Source: Aeromonas hydrophila subsp. hydrophila ATCC 7966
GTDB taxonomy: Bacteria; Pseudomonadota; Gammaproteobacteria; Enterobacterales; Aeromonadaceae
Direction: 5' to 3'
Length of the DNA stretch: 64,000 nucleotides
NCBI RefSeq assembly: GCF_000014805.1
Contig: NC_008570.1
Coordinates: 738,501 to 802,500 of the forward strand
Shown here in pieces: positions 9,290 through 18,891 of this stretch. Numbering within the stretch: the first letter of the stretch is position 1; each line of letters opens with the position of its first letter. Made by a program: the position numbers and the translations under genes. Under the pieces are notes generated by a model. The model saw only the letters and a list, made by a program, of their open reading frames with translations, was not told the origin of the DNA and did no database searches.

Positions 9290-9892
9290 ATGTCCTGGAT
9301 GCGCCTCGTTGCGGTGGCCGGCCTGCTGGCCGGTCTGACCGCCTGTAGTACCCGGCCGCCGGCCCAGCCGGAAAACCTGTGCCAGATCTTTCGCGAGAAA
9401 CCGGACTGGCACAAGGCGGCGCTCAAGATGAACGAGAAGTGGGGAACCCCGATCCAGGTGGTGATGGCCATGATGTATCAGGAGTCCTCCTTCGTGCACG
9501 ATGCCCAGCCGCCGATGCAGTATTTCCTCTTCATCCCGACCGGGCGTGCCAGTTCCGCCTACGGCTATGCCCAGGTCAAAGATGAAACCTGGGCTGACTA
9601 CCAGCGGGAAACCGGCAACGGCTGGAGCGATCGCGACGACTTTGCCGACGCCATCGACTTCATGGGCTGGTACACTCACAAAGCCCAGCGGCTGAATGGC
9701 ACCTCCAAGTGGGATGCGTATGGCCAGTATCTCAACTATCACGAAGGGTGGGGTGGCTATCGGCGTGGCAGCTACCGCAGCAAGGGATGGCTGATGAAGA
9801 CATCCCGCAAGGTGGAGGCCCGTGCCCAGCGCTACGGCGCCCAGTATCGACAATGCAAGGATCAGCTCTCCAGCGGGGGCTGGTTCTGGTAA
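9290..9892 (+). CDS. lipoprotein with lysozyme-like transglycosylase (SLT) domain
   Basis: About 200 residues. The start MSWMRLVAVAGLLAGLTAC is a lipoprotein signal peptide with a lipobox (LTAC) and Cys acylation site. The rest resembles the lysozyme-like fold: a likely catalytic Glu in MMYQESSF, then SAYGYAQVKDETW, similar to the GxxQ region of lytic transglycosylases, and YGQYLNYHEGWGGY. It probably cleaves peptidoglycan at the outer-membrane inner face. An upstream in-frame ATG at 9242 would bury the signal peptide, and ATG 9299 is also possible. GGAG lies 14 bases before the chosen start, a long spacing. Substrate specificity is not known. Confidence 0.8.
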   Translation: MSWMRLVAVAGLLAGLTACSTRPPAQPENLCQIFREKPDWHKAALKMNEKWGTPIQVVMAMMYQESSFVHDAQPPMQYFLFIPTGRASSAYGYAQVKDETWADYQRETGNGWSDRDDFADAIDFMGWYTHKAQRLNGTSKWDAYGQYLNYHEGWGGYRRGSYRSKGWLMKTSRKVEARAQRYGAQYRQCKDQLSSGGWFW

Positions 9893-9910
9893 CCAAATCA
9901 GGAGTCAGAA

Positions 9911-10420
9911 ATGCCGTTATTGGACAGTTTTACCGTTGACCACACCCGCATGGCTGCGCCGGCGGTGCGTGTGGCCAAGACCATGCAGACCCCGAACAAG
10001 GACACCATTACCGTGTTCGACCTGCGTTTCTGCGTGCCGAACCAGGAGATCCTCTCCGAGCGCGGCATCCACACCCTCGAGCACCTGTTTGCCGGTTTCA
10101 TGCGTGATCACCTGAACGGCAACGGGGTGGAGATCATCGACATCTCCCCCATGGGCTGCCGGACCGGCTTCTACATGAGCCTGATCGGTGCGCCGGACGA
10201 GGCCCGGGTTGGTGCCGCCTGGCAGGCCGCCATGAGCGATGTGCTGACCGTGCAGGAGCAGGGCAAGATCCCCGAGCTGAACGAATACCAGTGCGGTACC
10301 TACAGCATGCACTCACTGGAAGAGGCCCATGCCATCGCCCGCCACGTGCTGGAGCGCGGCATCGGCGTCAACCGCAATGACGAGCTGGCCCTGCCGGAAG
10401 AGAAGCTGAAAAGCCTCTGA
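9911..10420 (+). CDS. luxS: S-ribosylhomocysteine lyase (autoinducer-2 synthesis)
   Basis: 169 residues, full length. LuxS cleaves S-ribosylhomocysteine to homocysteine and DPD, the precursor of autoinducer-2, within the activated methyl cycle. The metal site HTLEH (His54/His58 in the family) and the later CGTYSMHSL segment with the metal-binding Cys are present, as is the MGCRTGFY motif with the catalytic Cys. A clear AGGAGT precedes the ATG. It stands alone, closed by a bidirectional terminator. Confidence 0.97.
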   Translation: MPLLDSFTVDHTRMAAPAVRVAKTMQTPNKDTITVFDLRFCVPNQEILSERGIHTLEHLFAGFMRDHLNGNGVEIIDISPMGCRTGFYMSLIGAPDEARVGAAWQAAMSDVLTVQEQGKIPELNEYQCGTYSMHSLEEAHAIARHVLERGIGVNRNDELALPEEKLKSL

Positions 10421-10439
10421 TCCCGGAATGGCAAACATG

Positions 10440-10467
10440 AAAAAGGCCGGTCAATGACCGGCCTTTT
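10440..10467. terminator. bidirectional terminator between luxS and a GGDEF gene
   Basis: AAAAAGGCCGGTCA and TGACCGGCCTTTTT form a near-continuous inverted repeat with A-runs on one side and T-runs on the other, so it can stop transcription from both convergent genes. Confidence 0.9.
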
Positions 10468-10482
10468 TGCGTGCTGACGGAA

Positions 10483-11514
10483 TCAGGATGGCAGCGGCAT
10501 CACCCGGTTGCGACCCAGCTCCTTGGCCTTGTAGAGCAGCTTGTCGGTGCGTTCGACCAGGCTGTCGCCCGTCTCCTGGCCGCTGTATTCACCCACCCCG
10601 AACGAGGCGGTGATGTGGTCGATGCGCCGGCCCGATTTGCGATCCAGGATCGACATTTTTTCGATGGCCCGGCGCAGGCTCTCCGCCATTTGGCGGCTCA
10701 GCGCCAGACTGCGCATGGGGACCAGCAGGGCAAACTCCTCGCCGCCGAGGCGGTAGGCGGTGACGCCCTCCTTGCAGGTTTCCCGCAGCCGCTTGCTGAA
10801 GGCGCGAAGCACCTGGTCTCCCAACAGGTGGCCATATTCATCGTTGAAACTCTTGAAGCGGTCTATGTCCGACAGGATCAGGGAGAAGGGCTGCTTGCTG
10901 CGGATCAGGCTCTCTATCTCCAGATCGAAGGCGCGCCGGTTGAGCAGGCTGGTGAGGGCATCCTCGTTGGCCAGCTTGCGAGTCTCGTTGAGCGCCTCGC
11001 GCAGCTCCTTGATCTCCTTCTCGGCGCTGCTGAGCTGGTTGCGAAAGTGCATGGTGGACATGCGCACGTCCCGCGATTCGCGCACCAGATCCCGCAGGAT
11101 CCCCATGGTGTCTTCCAGGCTGAGCCCCTCGTCGTCGATGAGGCTCAGCCGGTCGAAGCTCTTGTCGAGCATGTCCTGAAACATGCCGGTGTCGGAGAGG
11201 GCATCCTGCATGGTGTGACCAAGCTCGTTGGCCATGGCGGCCAGGTTGAGCTTCATGGTTTCCATCTGCTGCTCATCTTGCGCGGCGAGGTGCTGGTGAT
11301 AGAGGCGTTCACAGGTGGTGAGAGAGCAGGTTCCCTGCAGCTTGATGGCCTGATCGATGGCCTGATTGAGCTCGGGCATGCTGGCCGCCACGTAGTTATA
11401 CCAAAGGGTGTAATTATCCGGCGTGGTGGGGATTTGATACTTGATCATCAGGGGAACCGCCTGCTTGAGATAGGCGGCGGATTGGGCGAACGAGTCCTTG
11501 CTCATGAGTTCCAT
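10483..11514 (-). CDS. diguanylate cyclase with a helical N-terminal sensory region
   Basis: 343 residues. The C-terminal GGDEF domain (about 175-343) has the active-site motif GGEEF and the substrate segment SDIDRFKSFNDEYGH, so it should make cyclic di-GMP from GTP. There is no visible RxxD inhibitory site immediately before the motif (the residues are YRLGG). The N-terminal 170 residues have no membrane span and are mostly helical, ending in a coiled coil (about 130-170, LSSAEKEIKELREALNE). YQIPTTPDNYTLWYNYV is shared with a family of soluble proteobacterial cyclases. An ATG three codons later (MSKDSF) is an equally good start. It is transcribed convergently with luxS; the signal sensed is unknown. 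Confidence 0.88.
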   Translation of the reverse strand: MELMSKDSFAQSAAYLKQAVPLMIKYQIPTTPDNYTLWYNYVAASMPELNQAIDQAIKLQGTCSLTTCERLYHQHLAAQDEQQMETMKLNLAAMANELGHTMQDALSDTGMFQDMLDKSFDRLSLIDDEGLSLEDTMGILRDLVRESRDVRMSTMHFRNQLSSAEKEIKELREALNETRKLANEDALTSLLNRRAFDLEIESLIRSKQPFSLILSDIDRFKSFNDEYGHLLGDQVLRAFSKRLRETCKEGVTAYRLGGEEFALLVPMRSLALSRQMAESLRRAIEKMSILDRKSGRRIDHITASFGVGEYSGQETGDSLVERTDKLLYKAKELGRNRVMPLPS

Positions 11515-11601
11515 GTCTCATCATGCCTGCAAACTGTGCATAGTATGACAGAGAGATTGGCCAAAAGGCAGTCGATGGATGCCATTCGCCCCCCCCTCCG
11601 A

Positions 11602-11607
11602 TATAAT
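11602..11607 (+). promoter_or_regulatory. candidate -10 element for rnr-rlmB
   Basis: A consensus TATAAT lies 32 bases before the rnr start. No good -35 hexamer is found at 16-18 bases upstream, so the assignment is tentative. Confidence 0.4.
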
Positions 11608-11639
11608 GGCACCGTTACCACCTACCCTAAGGCCTGCTT

Positions 11640-14039
11640 ATGTCTCAAAAAGATCCTTTCCTCGAACGCGAGGCCGAAAAATACGAGAACCCCATCGCCA
11701 GTCGCGAGATGATCCTCGACCTCATCAAGGGCCATGAAAAGCCCATGTCCCGTGAAGAGCTGGCAAAGGTCCTCAAGCTGACCGAAGAAGAGCCGCTGGA
11801 AGCCCTGCGCCGTCGTCTGCGCGCCATGGAGCGTGATGGTCAGCTGGTATTCACTCGCAACCAGTGTTACGCCCTGCCGGATCGTCTGAATCTGGTGAAA
11901 GGCTACGTGCTCGGCCACAAAGATGGCTTCGGTTTTCTGCGCCCCGAGGGTGGTGGCCCGGATCTGTTCCTGAACAACCGCGAGATGCAGCGCCTGATGC
12001 ACGGCGACTACGCTCTGGTGCAACCTACAGAGATCGACCGCAAGGGGCGCCAGGAGGCGCGTCTGGTACGTCTGCTCAAATCCCGTGAAGCGGACATCGT
12101 CGGTCGCTATTTCGTCGAGAACGGCGTCGGTTTCGTGGTGCCGGATGACAGCCGCATCGGCCAGGACATCATCATCCCGGAAGGGGAGAACAAGGGGGCT
12201 CGCCAGAGCCAGGTAGTGGTCGTGCGCATCAATCAGCGCGCCACAGCCCGCTTCAATGCGGTCGGCACCGTGCTGGAAGTGCTGGGTGAAAACATGGCGC
12301 CCGGCATGGAAATCGAGATCGCCCTGCGTACCCACGGCATTCCGCACACCTGGCCGGAAGAGGTGACCAAAGAGGTTGCCGGTCTGGGCGAACAGGTGCC
12401 GGAGAAGGCCAAAGAGGGTCGTATCGACCTGCGCGCCCTGCCGCTGGTCACCATCGACGGGGAAGATGCCCGCGATTTCGATGACGCCGTCTTCTGTGAA
12501 GCCAAGCGTGGCGGCGGCTGGCGCCTGTGGGTGGCCATTGCCGACGTCTCCGCCTACGTGAAGCCTGGCACCGCTCTCGACACCGAAGCCTACCAGCGCG
12601 GCAACTCGGTCTACTTCCCCGAATTCGTGGTGCCCATGCTGCCGGAGGTGCTCTCCAACGGCCTCTGCTCGCTCAACCCGCAGGTTGACCGCCTCTGCAT
12701 GGTGTGCGAGATGACCATCTCCGCCGCCGGCCGCATGTCCGGCTACAAGTTCTACGAAGCGGTGATGAACTCCCATGCCCGCATGACTTACACCAAGGTG
12801 GCGGCGATCCTGGAAGGGGATCCTAAGCTGCGTCAGCAGTACGAGCCGCTGGTGGGTCACATCGAAGAGCTCAACAACCTCTACAAGGCGCTCAAGCATG
12901 CCCGCCATCAGCGCGGTGCGGTGGAGTTCGAGAGCGAAGAGACCCGCTTCATCTTCAACGCCCAGCGCAAGATCGATCGCATCGTGCCGCTGGTGCGCAA
13001 CGACGCCCACAAGATCATCGAAGAGTGCATGATCCAGGCGAACGTAGCCGCGGCCCGCTACATCGAGAAGAACGAGGCCGCCGCCCTGTTCCGGGTGCAC
13101 GACCGTCCGGGCGAAGAGCGTCTGACCGGTTTCCGTGACTTCCTGGCCGAACTGGGTCTGGAGCTCAAGGGGGGTCTGGAGCCCGAGCCGAAAGATTTCG
13201 CCGACCTGGCCGCCAAGTTCGAAGGGCGCCCGGATGCTGAGCTGCTCTCCACCATGCTGCTGCGCTCCATGCGTCAGGCCATCTATCAGGCCGACAACAT
13301 CGGTCACTTTGGTCTGGCGCTGAAGTCCTACGCTCACTTCACCTCGCCGATCCGTCGCTACCCCGACCTCATCCTGCACCGCGCGATCAAGTATCAGACC
13401 GCCAAGGAGCAGCAGGCCAACCTGCGCCACAAGTGGACTCCGAGCGGTGGCTACCACTACCAGCTGGAAGAAGTGGACCCGATGGGCGAGCACTGCTCCA
13501 TGACCGAGCGCCGTGCCGACGACGCCACCCGCGATGTGGCCGACTGGCTCAAGTGCGAGTACATGCTGGATCACGTGGGTGACGAGTTTGACGGCGTCAT
13601 CGCTAGCGTCACCGGCTTTGGCTTCTTCGTGCGTCTGGCCGAGATCCACATCGACGGTCTGGTGCATGTCAGCACCCTCACCAACGACTACTACCAGTTT
13701 GACCCGCTGCACCAGCAACTGATCGGCGAGAACTTCCGCCGCCGCTACCGTCTGGGTGACAAGGTGCGGGTCAAGGTGACGGGCGTGAATCTGGACGATC
13801 GCAAGATCGACTTCGTGATGGTGGAAGAGCCCCTCAAGGCAACCGGCAAGAACGCCAAAGAGATGGCGCGCAAGCAGGCCGAGATCAAGAAAGAGAAGGC
13901 CAAGAGCGCCGAACGCCACGAAAAACGCAAAGAGAAAGAGGGCAAGGACCACGGCAAATCCGCCAAGGGCGGCCGTGCCAAACCCAGCAACAGACGACCG
14001 AGCAAAAAAGCTCGCGACAAGGCCAAGAGCACTAAATGA
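11640..14039 (+). CDS. rnr: ribonuclease R
   Basis: 799 residues. RNase R is a processive 3'-5' exoribonuclease that degrades structured RNA, acts in rRNA quality control and is induced in cold or stationary phase. Order of domains: N-terminal helix-turn-helix (about 20-85), two cold-shock domains (about 85-230), the RNB catalytic domain (about 255-590) with the metal site [12 protein letters not shown], an S1 domain (about 640-725) with [19 protein letters not shown], and a long Lys/Arg-rich tail from about 745 that aids duplex unwinding and ribosome binding. It overlaps rlmB by four bases (ATGA), so the two are translationally coupled, as in E. coli. Confidence 0.97.
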   Translation: MSQKDPFLEREAEKYENPIASREMILDLIKGHEKPMSREELAKVLKLTEEEPLEALRRRLRAMERDGQLVFTRNQCYALPDRLNLVKGYVLGHKDGFGFLRPEGGGPDLFLNNREMQRLMHGDYALVQPTEIDRKGRQEARLVRLLKSREADIVGRYFVENGVGFVVPDDSRIGQDIIIPEGENKGARQSQVVVVRINQRATARFNAVGTVLEVLGENMAPGMEIEIALRTHGIPHTWPEEVTKEVAGLGEQVPEKAKEGRIDLRALPLVTIDGEDARDFDDAVFCEAKRGGGWRLWVAIADVSAYVKPGTALDTEAYQRGNSVYFPEFVVPMLPEVLSNGLCSLNPQVDRLCMVCEMTISAAGRMSGYKFYEAVMNSHARMTYTKVAAILEGDPKLRQQYEPLVGHIEELNNLYKALKHARHQRGAVEFESEETRFIFNAQRKIDRIVPLVRNDAHKIIEECMIQANVAAARYIEKNEAAALFRVHDRPGEERLTGFRDFLAELGLELKGGLEPEPKDFADLAAKFEGRPDAELLSTMLLRSMRQAIYQADNIGHFGLALKSYAHFTSPIRRYPDLILHRAIKYQTAKEQQANLRHKWTPSGGYHYQLEEVDPMGEHCSMTERRADDATRDVADWLKCEYMLDHVGDEFDGVIASVTGFGFFVRLAEIHIDGLVHVSTLTNDYYQFDPLHQQLIGENFRRRYRLGDKVRVKVTGVNLDDRKIDFVMVEEPLKATGKNAKEMARKQAEIKKEKAKSAERHEKRKEKEGKDHGKSAKGGRAKPSNRRPSKKARDKAKSTK

Positions 14040-14785
14040 GTACTGAACTGATCTACGGCATTCACGCTGTATCCGCGCTGCTGGAGCGCACCCCGGAGCG
14101 TTTCATCGAAGTGTGGGCCCTCAAGGGGCGCGATGACGACCGGCTGCAACCCTTGCTGGCCGAGCTGGATGCGCTCGGCCTCAAGGTGCAGAGCGTGAAC
14201 CGCAAGACGCTCGACGACAAGGCGGAGGGTAACAATCACCAGGGCATCATGGCCCGGGTGAAAGAGGCGCCCAAGCTGGCCGAGCACGACCTGGCCAGCC
14301 TGCTTGACAAGTTGGCCGAGCAACAGACTCAGCCCTTCCTGCTGGTGCTGGACGGGGTGACCGATCCGCACAACCTCGGCGCCTGCCTGCGCAGCGCCGA
14401 TGCCGCCGGGGTGCATGCGGTGATCGTGCCGCGCGACAAGGCCACTGGCCTGACCCCGATCGTGCGCAAGGTCGCCTGTGGCGCCGCCGAAGTGGTGCCG
14501 CTTATTCAGGTCACCAACCTGGCCCGCAGCCTGCGCGAGCTGCAGGAGCGTGGCGTCTGGATCGTCGGTACCGCCGGCGAGGCGGATCACGACGTGTATC
14601 AGGCCAAACTGACCGGCCCGATGGCGCTGGTGATGGGCGCAGAGGGCAAGGGCATGCGTCGTCTGACCCGCGAGCACTGCGACGAGCTGGTGAGCATCCC
14701 GATGGCAGGGGCGGTATCCAGCCTCAACGTCTCGGTAGCGACCGGCGTCTGTCTGTTTGAAGCCGTGCGCCAGCGTCGTGCCTGA
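14036..14785 (+). CDS. rlmB: 23S rRNA (guanosine-2251-2'-O)-methyltransferase
   Basis: 249 residues of the SpoU/TrmH (SPOUT) family. It methylates the ribose of G2251 in the peptidyl-transferase P-loop of 23S rRNA. SPOUT motifs are present: [20 protein letters not shown] (motif 1), [13 protein letters not shown] (motif 2) and [20 protein letters not shown] (motif 3), which form the knotted SAM site. The start codon overlaps the rnr stop. Coupling of an rRNA modifier with RNase R is conserved among gammaproteobacteria. Confidence 0.96.
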   Translation: MSTELIYGIHAVSALLERTPERFIEVWALKGRDDDRLQPLLAELDALGLKVQSVNRKTLDDKAEGNNHQGIMARVKEAPKLAEHDLASLLDKLAEQQTQPFLLVLDGVTDPHNLGACLRSADAAGVHAVIVPRDKATGLTPIVRKVACGAAEVVPLIQVTNLARSLRELQERGVWIVGTAGEADHDVYQAKLTGPMALVMGAEGKGMRRLTREHCDELVSIPMAGAVSSLNVSVATGVCLFEAVRQRRA

Positions 14786-14795
14786 GGCGAGCTGA

Positions 14796-15362
14796 ATGGA
14801 CAGACCCCCGTTTTGCCGGGATCGGGTCACAGATGAGCAGGAGGCCGCGCGCCTCCTCTCTTTTGCCCGGCCGCTGACCCTGAGCCCTCGTGCCTGCCTC
14901 TGGCATGCTGGCGATCGACCCGATCTACTGGTGATGGTGGAGCAGGGGCTGCTGCGGGCCAAGGTGGTGCTGGCGGATGGCCGCGAGTACATCAAGGAGT
15001 TCTACTGGGAGGGTGACGAGTTTCTCGACTTCCACCACCTGCTCAGTGGTGAGCCGGCCCGCTACAGCGTTGAGGCGCTGGAGCCCTGTAGGCTCTTGCT
15101 GTTCAACCTGGCCGACCTGCGCACGCTTTCCTGCTGGCCCGCCTGGTATCAGCATCTGCTGGCGGTGCAGCTGCGCATCAAGGAGGAGAAAGAGCTGCTG
15201 CTGCTGACCGAGAGTCCGCAGGCCCGTTATCAGCACTTTTTGCGCAGCTTCCCCGCGCTGGAGGCCAGGGTGCCCGATCACCAGATCGCCGCTTATCTGG
15301 GCATCACCCCCATCAGCCTGAGCCGCATTCGCAAGCGACTGAAGGATCTTAACAAAGGTTAA
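14796..15362 (+). CDS. Crp/Fnr-family transcriptional regulator
   Basis: 188 residues. A cyclic-nucleotide-binding-like beta-barrel (about 20-120, including LWHAGDRPDLLVMVEQGLLR) is followed by a short C-terminal helix-turn-helix (VPDHQIAAYLGITPISLSRI). The YQHFLRSFPALEARVPDHQIA segment resembles the small Crp-like proteins of the YeiL/Crp-superfamily in which the sensing domain no longer binds cAMP in the classical way; there is no Fnr-type cysteine cluster. It lies ten bases after rlmB and may be on the same transcript. Its targets are unknown, although the next gene, elaA, is 57 bases downstream. Confidence 0.82.
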   Translation: MDRPPFCRDRVTDEQEAARLLSFARPLTLSPRACLWHAGDRPDLLVMVEQGLLRAKVVLADGREYIKEFYWEGDEFLDFHHLLSGEPARYSVEALEPCRLLLFNLADLRTLSCWPAWYQHLLAVQLRIKEEKELLLLTESPQARYQHFLRSFPALEARVPDHQIAAYLGITPISLSRIRKRLKDLNKG

Positions 15363-15419
15363 TGCCGGCTCGCGTGTGGCTGGCTATGCTGCCCTTCTCA
15401 TCATGAGCAAGGAACCCCC

Positions 15420-15869
15420 ATGAACTGGTCTCTCAAGTCTTTTGAACAACTCGACGTCAACGAACTCTATGAACTGCTCACCCTGAGATCCCGGGTCTTC
15501 GTGGTGGAGCAGACTTGCGTCTTTCTCGATCTGGACGGCGTCGACAAGCGCCCCGACGTGCTGCACCTGCTCGGCTGGCAGGATGGGGCACTGGTGGCCT
15601 ATGCCAGGCTGATGGCGCCCGGCGTGGCCAAGGCGCAGCAGGTGGTGATCGGCCGGGTGGTGACCGCGCCCGAAGCGAGAGGTGATGGGCTCGGTCACCG
15701 GCTGATGCAGCAGGCGCTGCAGGAGTGTGCCCGGCTCTGGCCCGGGGTCAGCATCTATCTCGGGGCCCAGGCACACCTGCAAGGTTTCTACGGTCGTCAT
15801 GGTTTCACCGCCGTGGGTGAACCCTATCTGGAAGATGACATTCCCCACATCGGCATGAGCTCCTCTTAA
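15420..15869 (+). CDS. elaA: GNAT-family acetyltransferase ElaA
   Basis: 149 residues, the length of E. coli ElaA. The N-terminal segment LYELLTLRSRVFVVEQ is characteristic of the ElaA subgroup, followed by the acetyl-CoA-binding core IGRVVTAPEARGDGLGHRLM and the C-terminal YGRHGFTAVGEPYLEDDIPH. It is predicted to acetylate a small molecule or protein amine; the physiological substrate is not established. The start is the only suitable ATG, preceded by AAGGA. Confidence 0.88.
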   Translation: MNWSLKSFEQLDVNELYELLTLRSRVFVVEQTCVFLDLDGVDKRPDVLHLLGWQDGALVAYARLMAPGVAKAQQVVIGRVVTAPEARGDGLGHRLMQQALQECARLWPGVSIYLGAQAHLQGFYGRHGFTAVGEPYLEDDIPHIGMSSS

Positions 15870-16065
15870 TACCTTTTAAGCATAACAATGAAATTATTAT
15901 GTCTTGAGGTAGTAAAGAAAACGGGTGCTCGGCGCCATGTTAGTGGGTACCCTCTGAGTGATTAATCGGCAACAGTTGATGGATAGGTTTTAAAAATGGT
16001 CTTTTACCCCATTAATTCAGAACAAGATTCAGCGATTGAGCCGTTGAGCCATTTTATTAGCGTTC

Positions 16066-16079
16066 GCCACTCGAGTGGC
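16066..16079. repeat. perfect 14-bp palindrome just before an EamA transporter gene
   Basis: GCCACTCGAGTGGC is self-complementary and ends eight bases before the transporter ATG, where a ribosome binding site would be expected; no Shine-Dalgarno sequence is seen. It could be a protein operator or a hairpin affecting translation. Confidence 0.35.
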
Positions 16080-16087
16080 TGTCGCTG

Positions 16088-16948
16088 ATGGAGTTGTTGC
16101 GCAAGCGGTTCGCACTGGACCTGCAAACCTTCGCCATCATCACCCTGGTGCTGGGCAATCTGGCCCAGGCCTTCTCCGACGTGCTGGTCAAGCTGATCGG
16201 CCCTAGCTTCAGCCCCTTCCAATACATGTTCCTGCGCCAGCTGCTGACCCTGCTGGTGCTGCTGCCCTTCATGCTGCGGGTACCGCGCTCGGCCTGGGGG
16301 TTGGGTGCCTGGAAGTGGCACCTGCTGCGTGGCCACCTCTGCCTGCTCGGCGGGGGCGGCATGATGCTGGCCCTGACCCAGCTGCCGCTGGCCACGGCCA
16401 ACGCCATCTTCTACGTATCTCCGTTGCTGACGCTGCCGCTGGCGGCCTGGCTGCTCAAGGAGAAGATCAATTCCCGCGTCTGGTTGCTGGGAGGCATGGG
16501 GCTGCTCGGGGTGGTGTTCGTGCTGCGGCCGGGGGATTTCCATCTGGCCGGGCTGGGCGCCCTGGTGACCGCCTTCACCCTGGCGCTGTTCAACATCACG
16601 GGTCGCAAGTTGCCAGCCGGGATCTCGGTGGTGGCGACCCTGTTCTGGGCCAATCTGCTGGCTCTGCCGCTGACCGCCGGGCTGGCGGTACATCAATGGC
16701 AGCCGGTGGACTGGCGACTGCTGGTGCTGATCGGTGGCAGCGGCGTCATGCAACTGCTCTATCATGCCAGCTGCTTCTACGCCTATCGCCAGGTAGAGGC
16801 CAACCGCATCGCGGCGACCGAGTATTCCGGCCTGATGTTCGTGGTACTGCTGGGCGTCTGGCTGTTTGGCGAGATCCCGGCGTGGAACCTCTGGGTCGGG
16901 GTCAGCTTCATCCTGCTGGCCATTCACTGGCAGCGTCGATTGCGCTGA
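16088..16948 (+). CDS. EamA/DMT-family transporter
   Basis: 286 residues with ten predicted membrane helices arranged as two EamA repeats (about 15-145 and 150-280). QLPLATANAIFYVSPLLTLPLAAWLLKE is typical of drug/metabolite exporters (RhtA/YdcZ-like fold). The substrate cannot be deduced. The 218 bases upstream are relatively AT-rich and hold no gene; the start lacks a recognisable ribosome binding site and follows a 14-bp palindrome. Confidence 0.85.
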   Translation: MELLRKRFALDLQTFAIITLVLGNLAQAFSDVLVKLIGPSFSPFQYMFLRQLLTLLVLLPFMLRVPRSAWGLGAWKWHLLRGHLCLLGGGGMMLALTQLPLATANAIFYVSPLLTLPLAAWLLKEKINSRVWLLGGMGLLGVVFVLRPGDFHLAGLGALVTAFTLALFNITGRKLPAGISVVATLFWANLLALPLTAGLAVHQWQPVDWRLLVLIGGSGVMQLLYHASCFYAYRQVEANRIAATEYSGLMFVVLLGVWLFGEIPAWNLWVGVSFILLAIHWQRRLR

Positions 16949-17065
16949 CATCCCCATCGGCAGCAGGCCGATGGGTGAGAAAAGCAGGCATCTTATGAGG
17001 CCGCTCTCTGTCATGGCCGGGCAAACCGGCTATGCTGGGCGGCCTGTTGCTATCGGAACCCTGTC

Positions 17066-17902
17066 GTGACCCCTACCATCTTTGCTGCCATCCTGCTGGC
17101 CGCCCTGCTGCACGCGCTCTGGAATGCGCTGGCCAAGCGCCAGGCCGAGGGGCGCGTCAGCGTCTTGCTGGTCTCTCTCTGCTCCGGCCTGTTTGCCGCA
17201 CCCTTGCTGCCCTTGGTGGGTTGGCCGGTGGCGGCCGAATATCCCTGGCTGGGGCTCTCCATCCTGCTGCACTGCGGCTACTGTCTTTTTCTCGGTCGGG
17301 CCTACCGGCTGGGTGAGTTCGGCCAGATCTATCCGCTGGCCCGGGGCAGCGCCCCTCTGATGACCCTGCTGTTCGGTGCCCTGCTGCTGGGTGAAGTGCC
17401 GGGAATGGTGGCGGTGACGGGAGCCGTGGTGCTGGTGAGCGGCGTGTTGCTGATGGCGTGGCGCGGCGGTCTGCGGCTGGCGCCGGCCGCGCTGCAGGCG
17501 GTGCTCATCACTGCACTGTTTACCGCCTCCTATACCTTGTCCGATGGGGCGGGAGCCCGCTCGGCCGGTGAGCCGATACGTTACACCCTCTGGCTGTTCG
17601 CCCTCACCGCGCTGATGATGCCGCTGCTGATGCGCTGGCAGAGTCGCACCGCCTGGCGCGAGCTGGGGCCTGCGGCGTGGCGCAGCGGCACCATCGGGGG
17701 CGCCCTGTCGCTGTTGGCTTACGGTATCGTTATCTGGGCCATGACCAAGGCGCCCATCGGCCTGGTGGCGGCCTTGCGCGAGAGCAGCGTGCTGTTTGCG
17801 GTGCTGCTCTCCTGGGGTTGGCTGGGGGAGACGCTGGGGCGGGTCCGGTTGCTGGCCGCCCTGGTGATCCTGGGCGGCATCCTGCTGATCCGCCTCGGCT
17901 AG
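17066..17902 (+). CDS. EamA/DMT-family transporter (second)
   Basis: 278 residues starting with GTG (MTPTIFAAILLAALLHALWNALAKR). It has about ten hydrophobic helices in two EamA repeats; RAYRLGEFGQIYPLARGSAPLMTLLFG and APIGLVAALRESSVLFAVLLSWGWLGE are typical of a subgroup distinct from the preceding transporter, so this is not a simple tandem duplicate. The two are 117 bases apart, co-directional, and could be co-transcribed. Substrate unknown. Confidence 0.85.
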   Translation: MTPTIFAAILLAALLHALWNALAKRQAEGRVSVLLVSLCSGLFAAPLLPLVGWPVAAEYPWLGLSILLHCGYCLFLGRAYRLGEFGQIYPLARGSAPLMTLLFGALLLGEVPGMVAVTGAVVLVSGVLLMAWRGGLRLAPAALQAVLITALFTASYTLSDGAGARSAGEPIRYTLWLFALTALMMPLLMRWQSRTAWRELGPAAWRSGTIGGALSLLAYGIVIWAMTKAPIGLVAALRESSVLFAVLLSWGWLGETLGRVRLLAALVILGGILLIRLG

Positions 17903-17935
17903 GGGGAGGCTGCTTAAGGCATCCGGGCCGGCCGG

Positions 17936-18784
17936 TCAGGGAGTGACCCGGATAGTGAGGGTGAACCCCTCCTCACAGGTGGCCAGTTGCACCTGAACCT
18001 GCCCCAGTTCGGCCAGGCTGCCCACATGAGTGCCGCCACAGGGGATGGTGACCTCCCGGCCTTCCAGCGAGCAGTGCCAGTAACGGGAGTCGATGATCGC
18101 CTCGCCGGCCCGGCTGCGGCGAATGTCAGCCCCGCTTGCTACCCAGTCGGCCAACTGGCGGTTGACCTGCACTTCAATCTGCGCCAGATCTGCCAGCAGT
18201 GCCTCGCTGTTGACTCCCTTCTTGCGCAGGCTCTTGCCGATCCGGTACTGCTCGCGCGAACCCATAGGCTCGACCCGCGAGGTCTGGATGGCGAGGCGAT
18301 CGAAGTCCGGCTGATCCAGCGCGTCCCGCTCGCTGACCTCTTTGCGCCAGTAAGGCATCAGCGCTCGGTTGAGCGCCAGTGCCGCCAGATGGCAGCCGCT
18401 GTGGCCCAGGCTCAGGGCGTGGCGGGTCTCGGCATCCACCCGCAGTGTCACCTGGCTGCCCACTGGCAGCGCACAGTGACCTGCCAGCGGGTGCACCACC
18501 ACGAAGCGCCACCCTTCTGCACCCCGCTTGACCGGGATCGCCTGGTCGACGAACAGCTCCCCATCCGGACTGATGGTCCCCATGCGGCAGGGGCCGACGG
18601 TCGTGTCGCCGCCCTCCCAATGCACTGTGCCCACGTCCCCCGGCTGATCGGGCCAGAGGTGGCTCTGGGGATGAAAGGGGGTGAGGTCGGTGACCAGCAG
18701 GCTGGTGTCACCGCTCTGGCAGAAGAGCACGCTGGCCTGCTCCTGATGGTGGCCCAGCACGAAGCTGGCTCGGGTATGTGGCAT
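17936..18784 (-). CDS. alanyl-tRNA editing protein (AlaX-type)
   Basis: About 282 residues. It contains the second-additional-domain editing fold of alanyl-tRNA synthetase, used as a free-standing protein to hydrolyse Ser-tRNA(Ala) or Gly-tRNA(Ala). The zinc-binding set is visible: HSGCH (HxxxH, about residues 150-154) and CGGTHVGSL (Cys and His, about 250-258). SPDGELFVDQ is similar to the N-terminal motif of the long AlaX form. The ATG at 18784 (MPHTRASFVLG) is chosen since the 22 upstream in-frame codons have no family similarity. It is convergent with the preceding transporter. Confidence 0.85.
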   Translation of the reverse strand: MPHTRASFVLGHHQEQASVLFCQSGDTSLLVTDLTPFHPQSHLWPDQPGDVGTVHWEGGDTTVGPCRMGTISPDGELFVDQAIPVKRGAEGWRFVVVHPLAGHCALPVGSQVTLRVDAETRHALSLGHSGCHLAALALNRALMPYWRKEVSERDALDQPDFDRLAIQTSRVEPMGSREQYRIGKSLRKKGVNSEALLADLAQIEVQVNRQLADWVASGADIRRSRAGEAIIDSRYWHCSLEGREVTIPCGGTHVGSLAELGQVQVQLATCEEGFTLTIRVTP

Positions 18785-18891
18785 GGATGGCTCCCGCAAA
18801 TCGAAGAGGAAGAGAGCCGCCAGCATACGCCAAAGCGCAGGCCGGCTCATTAACCTCGGTTAACAAGCCGGCCTGAGGAGGGGATGGCGGG

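Noticed and set aside
16088..17902. tandem duplication of EamA transporters
   Set aside because: The two proteins share only the general fold; their sequences differ throughout.
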